Assembly: GCA_023380575.1 (NCBI GenBank)
Contig: JAMCRM010000051.1
Coordinates: 1-8,735 of the forward strand
DNA from: Acidobacteriota bacterium
GTDB lineage: Bacteria > Acidobacteriota > Terriglobia > Bryobacterales > Bryobacteraceae
Direction of reading: 5' to 3'
Length of the DNA stretch: 8,735 nt
The notes under the pieces were generated by a model. The model saw nothing but the letters and a program-made list of their open reading frames with translations. It searched no databases and was not told where the DNA came from. Position numbers and translations under genes: made by a program. Shown here in pieces: positions 6,008 to 8,735 of the stretch; the stretch's first letter is position 1, and each line of letters starts with the position of its first letter.

Positions 6008-8662
6008 ATGCCCGCACACGAGCCCTTTCAGCTTCATTCCCTTGACCAACTCCGGCGGCGAATTGGCGAATTGGCGCTGGATCTCGATATTACCGAGGAT
6101 ATCGGCCCGCTGCTGGAGCCTTTCCACTCCGGCGATTTCACACTGCCCAACCGCCTGGTGGTTCTTCCCATGGAAGGCGCCGATGGCATGGCGGACGGCA
6201 GCCCGGATGAGCTCACGTTCCGGCGCTACCGGCGCTTCGCGGCGGGCGGCGCCGGCCTGCTCTGGATGGAGGCCACCGCGGTGGTTCCCGAGGGCCGCGC
6301 CAATCCGCGCCAGTTATGGATTCATGAGCGCAACGCCGCCGCCTTCGCCAGGCTCGTGGAAGAAACGCGCGAGACGGCGCGGAAGACCTTTGGAAATGGG
6401 CACCGCCCGTTGCTGATCCTGCAGTTGACCCATTCGGGCCGCTACAGCAAGCCTGTGGGCGCGGCCGAGCCGATCATCGCGCACCACTCCCTGTATCTCG
6501 ATCCGATCCACAAGCTGCCGCCGGAGTATCCGCTCATTTCCGACGACGAACTGGAGCGCCTGGAAGACCGCTATGTGGAAGCGGCGCTGTGCGCGCGGCG
6601 CGCCGGCTTCGACGGCGTGGACGTCAAGGCCTGCCACCGCTACCTGGTTTCGGAATTGCTCGCCTCCCACACCCGCGAAAACAGCCGTTATGGCGGCTCC
6701 TTCGAGAACCGCTCGCGTTTCCTGCGCAACGTGGTGGCGAAGATCCGGAGCGCGGTCCCCGGCCTGCTGGTCACTTCGCGGCTGAACGCTTACGACGCCA
6801 TGGCATATCCGTACGGCTTCGGCGTGGCGCCGTCGGACCCTGCCGCACCCGCGCTCGATGAGCCCATGGAAGTGGTGCGCTCTCTGCAAAACTCCGGCGC
6901 GCCGCTGGTGAATATCACGATCGGCAATCCGTACTACAACCCGCACGTGAACCGGCCCTTCGATCTGCCGACGTGCGGGGCGCCCGTGCCCGCGGAGTCG
7001 CCGCTCGAAGGAGTGGCGCGATTTGCCGGCATCGTGCGCCGGATCCAGCACGAGTTTCCCGGTCTGGCGGTGATCGGCGGCGGGTACTCCTGGCTGCGGC
7101 AGTTTTTCCCCAATGTGGCAGCCGCGCACGTGCGCAACGGGTGGGTTTCGCTGGCCGGTGTGGGCCGCATGGCATTCGCCTATCCGAACTTCGCCCGCGA
7201 TCTCGCCGATCATGGCCGCCTGGACCCGCAGAGAGTCTGCGTGGCCTGCTCCGCCTGCACCCAGATCATGCGCGACGGCGGCCGCACCGGCTGTGTGCCC
7301 CGCGATTCCGCCATCTACGAGCCGATTTATAAGGCCGGCCGCGCCGAAGCGCTCGATGGAATTCAACAGATGGCGCGGACCTGCCGCCAGTGCAACGACC
7401 CGACTTGCGTATCCGGGTGCCCGGCCCGCGTGGACATCCCGCAATTTGTGCGCCACATCGCCGAAGGCGACTTCCGCGCGGCCTATGAAACCCTGCGTCA
7501 GGCGAACTTGCTGGCCGCGGTCTGTGGCTATGTGTGCCCCGCCGAGACGCTGTGCGAGGCCGGCTGCATCAACCGGCACTACTCTGAAACCGTGCCGATC
7601 CGCCATCTGCAACGCTGGGTGGCGCGCCAGGCCGTCGAGAACGGCTGGGCCGCCGAAGGGCCCGTGCATCCCTTCCAATCCGGCAAACGCGTGGCCGTCC
7701 TGGGCGCCGGTCCGGCGGGTGTTTCCGCCGCCGTGGCGCTGGCCTCGTTCGGCCACGAGGTCGAGTTGATGGACCGCGCCCCGGAGCACGGCGGCATGGC
7801 ACGGGAAACCATCCCATCCGACCGCCTGCCCGATTCCATCCTGCGAAGGGAGATTCGGGACGCCCTCGCTTCCCACGGCGAGCGCATCCAGTTTCGTAAT
7901 GTTCGCATCGGCCCCGCTTACACCCTGGAGCACGTCTTGGCGGAGGGCTTCGACGCGGTGCTCGTCACCTTGGGGCTGAGCAGGTCGATCGAATTGCCGG
8001 GGGCCGCGCGTCCCAAAACGGGTGTCACCGGCGCGTTGGAGTTTTTGGCGGAAATCAAGACCAATCCGGACCTGCGGATCTCCGGGTCCGTGCTGGTGCT
8101 GGGCGCCGGCAACACCGCCATCGACGCGGCGCTCGCTGCCAAACGGGCCGGCGCGGATGATGTCGCCATCGTCTATCGCCGCTCCTTCAATGAAATGCCG
8201 GCATGGCCGGAGGAACGCAATCGTGCCATCGGCGCGGGCATTCACTTCCTGATCCTCACCCAGCCGCTCGACTACGTGACGGACGAATCAGGGCGGCTCA
8301 CCGCGTTGCAGGTAGAGCGCACAGCCCTCGGTACCGCGGGCGAGGACGGCCGCCGGTCGCCGCGCCCCGTGCCGGGCTCCGCGCACGCCATACCGGCGGA
8401 CCTGGTGATCGAAGCCATCGGGCAGCGGATGGATCCGGAAACGGCGCAAGCGCTATCGCCCCTCCGCTTCACCGGCCGAGGGCTCGTATGGACCGGGGAA
8501 GGAACGCTCCAAACCTCCTGCCCCAAGGTCTTCGCCGCCGGCGACATCGTGAACGGAGGAACAACCGTGGTGCAAGCGGTAGCCGAAGGAGCGAAAGCAG
8601 CGGAAAGCTATCAGCGATCAGCGATCAGCAATCAGCTAAAACCGTCCGTTAACCGAAGCTGA
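6008..8662 (+). CDS. Fused Old Yellow Enzyme-type FMN barrel and DPD/GltD-type Fe-S/FAD/NAD(P)H oxidoreductase
   Basis: An 884-residue cytoplasmic redox protein, numbered from the ATG at 6008. Residues about 30-405 form an FMN-binding Old Yellow Enzyme/2,4-dienoyl-CoA reductase-like barrel: LPNRLVVLPMEGADG (46-60), QLTHSGR (139-145), VDVKACHRYL (204-213), RYGGSFENRSRF (227-238). A Cys cluster follows (C411, C414, C417, C429), matching the [4Fe-4S] site that follows the barrel in FadH and trimethylamine dehydrogenase. Next is the double-cluster domain typical of dihydropyrimidine dehydrogenase (C459, C462, C467, C471, C506, C510, C516, C520, with Q535). Then come FAD (GAGPAG, 566-571) and NAD(P)H (GAGNTA, 699-704; YRRSFNEMPA, 723-732) domains and a closing FAD motif (FAAGD, 842-846). 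Expected electron path is NAD(P)H to FAD to clusters to FMN to an unknown substrate. The last roughly 17 residues are repeat-encoded. The frame opens 21 codons earlier at 5945, but that extension is not family-like; no start has a good ribosome binding site. Confidence 0.9.
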   Translation: MPAHEPFQLHSLDQLRRRIGELALDLDITEDIGPLLEPFHSGDFTLPNRLVVLPMEGADGMADGSPDELTFRRYRRFAAGGAGLLWMEATAVVPEGRANPRQLWIHERNAAAFARLVEETRETARKTFGNGHRPLLILQLTHSGRYSKPVGAAEPIIAHHSLYLDPIHKLPPEYPLISDDELERLEDRYVEAALCARRAGFDGVDVKACHRYLVSELLASHTRENSRYGGSFENRSRFLRNVVAKIRSAVPGLLVTSRLNAYDAMAYPYGFGVAPSDPAAPALDEPMEVVRSLQNSGAPLVNITIGNPYYNPHVNRPFDLPTCGAPVPAESPLEGVARFAGIVRRIQHEFPGLAVIGGGYSWLRQFFPNVAAAHVRNGWVSLAGVGRMAFAYPNFARDLADHGRLDPQRVCVACSACTQIMRDGGRTGCVPRDSAIYEPIYKAGRAEALDGIQQMARTCRQCNDPTCVSGCPARVDIPQFVRHIAEGDFRAAYETLRQANLLAAVCGYVCPAETLCEAGCINRHYSETVPIRHLQRWVARQAVENGWAAEGPVHPFQSGKRVAVLGAGPAGVSAAVALASFGHEVELMDRAPEHGGMARETIPSDRLPDSILRREIRDALASHGERIQFRNVRIGPAYTLEHVLAEGFDAVLVTLGLSRSIELPGAARPKTGVTGALEFLAEIKTNPDLRISGSVLVLGAGNTAIDAALAAKRAGADDVAIVYRRSFNEMPAWPEERNRAIGAGIHFLILTQPLDYVTDESGRLTALQVERTALGTAGEDGRRSPRPVPGSAHAIPADLVIEAIGQRMDPETAQALSPLRFTGRGLVWTGEGTLQTSCPKVFAAGDIVNGGTTVVQAVAEGAKAAESYQRSAISNQLKPSVNRS

Positions 8663-8687
8663 AAGCTGATCGCTGATAGCTGATAGC
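8607..8687. repeat. Heptad-based 31-bp inverted repeat
   Basis: The left arm (8607-8637) and right arm (8657-8687) are reverse complements at 28 of 31 positions, around a 19-base A/C-rich loop. Both arms are built of 7-bp units of the type ATCAGCG / AGCTGAT. The left arm and loop code for the fusion protein's tail (YQRSAISNQLKPSVNRS), and its TGA (8660-8662) lies in the right arm. The left arm shares an exact 22-base stretch with the repeat at 3730-3751. Confidence 0.9.
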
Positions 8688-8699
8688 TGATACCTTTTT
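8607..8699 (+). terminator. Candidate intrinsic terminator formed by the heptad hairpin
   Basis: The 31-bp inverted repeat would fold into a long RNA hairpin, followed seven bases later by five T residues (8695-8699). The hairpin overlaps the coding end, and its stem is less GC-rich and much longer than a classical terminator, so it may equally act by stabilising the mRNA 3' end or have no function. From 8700 to 8735 nothing further is seen. Confidence 0.35.
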
Positions 8700-8735
8700 C
8701 GTTGCATCGATTCCCCATTTTCCTACCACGGCAGG

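Noticed and set aside
6314..8245. Open minus-strand frame of 643 codons opposite the redox fusion
   Set aside because: Antisense shadow of a gene whose domains are all recognisable. The product is His/Gly/Arg-rich with no family resemblance.
8607..8687. Heptad array as a CRISPR array or transposon end
   Set aside because: The units are 7 bp with no spacers, and no transposase, target-site duplication or cas gene is visible.

Overview
The window is a GC-rich bacterial chromosomal segment. Several traits suggest an aerobic soil-type Acidobacteriota of the Solibacter/Bryobacterales kind: a Tat-exported enolase-superfamily enzyme, a secreted Dabb protein, a secreted GH36 alpha-galactosidase, an ArnT/PMT-type glycosyltransferase remnant, and intergenic heptanucleotide repeats that run into gene ends. 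This assignment rests on gene style only and is an inference.

Layout. (1) Positions 1-906, minus strand: 5' part of a mandelate racemase/muconate lactonizing enzyme family gene with a twin-arginine signal, running off the left edge. (2) A 253-bp divergent intergenic region holding a perfect 14-bp palindrome. (3) Positions 1160-1669, plus: a YciE/YciF-type (DUF892) ferritin-like protein. It converges on (4) 1721-2662, minus: heme A synthase (CtaA/COX15), which points to an aa3-type terminal oxidase. (5) Positions 2713-3168, plus: a small secreted Dabb (dimeric alpha/beta barrel) protein. (6) Positions 3180-3724: a graveyard of two tails, the C-terminal end of an unknown minus-strand gene abutting the C-terminal ~130 residues of a glycosyltransferase family 39 protein on the plus strand. 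(7) A short heptanucleotide repeat that supplies the last codons and the stop of (8) 3738-5930, minus: a secreted GH36 alpha-galactosidase with its catalytic residues intact. (9) Divergently, 6008-8662, plus: a large multi-cofactor redox protein that joins an Old Yellow Enzyme-type FMN barrel to a dihydropyrimidine dehydrogenase/GltD-like Fe-S/FAD/NAD(P)H module. Its 3' end has been overrun by an 81-bp heptad-based inverted repeat.

The genes do not form one operon; strands alternate almost gene by gene. The likeliest functional pair is the divergent alpha-galactosidase and redox fusion, which share a control region of about 77 bp. The most interesting item is the redox fusion. It looks like a FadH/2,4-dienoyl-CoA-reductase-type layout with the two-cluster N-terminal module of dihydropyrimidine dehydrogenase inserted between the barrel and the FAD domain. 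It predicts FMN, three [4Fe-4S] clusters and FAD in one chain. No RNA gene, CRISPR array or intact insertion sequence was seen.
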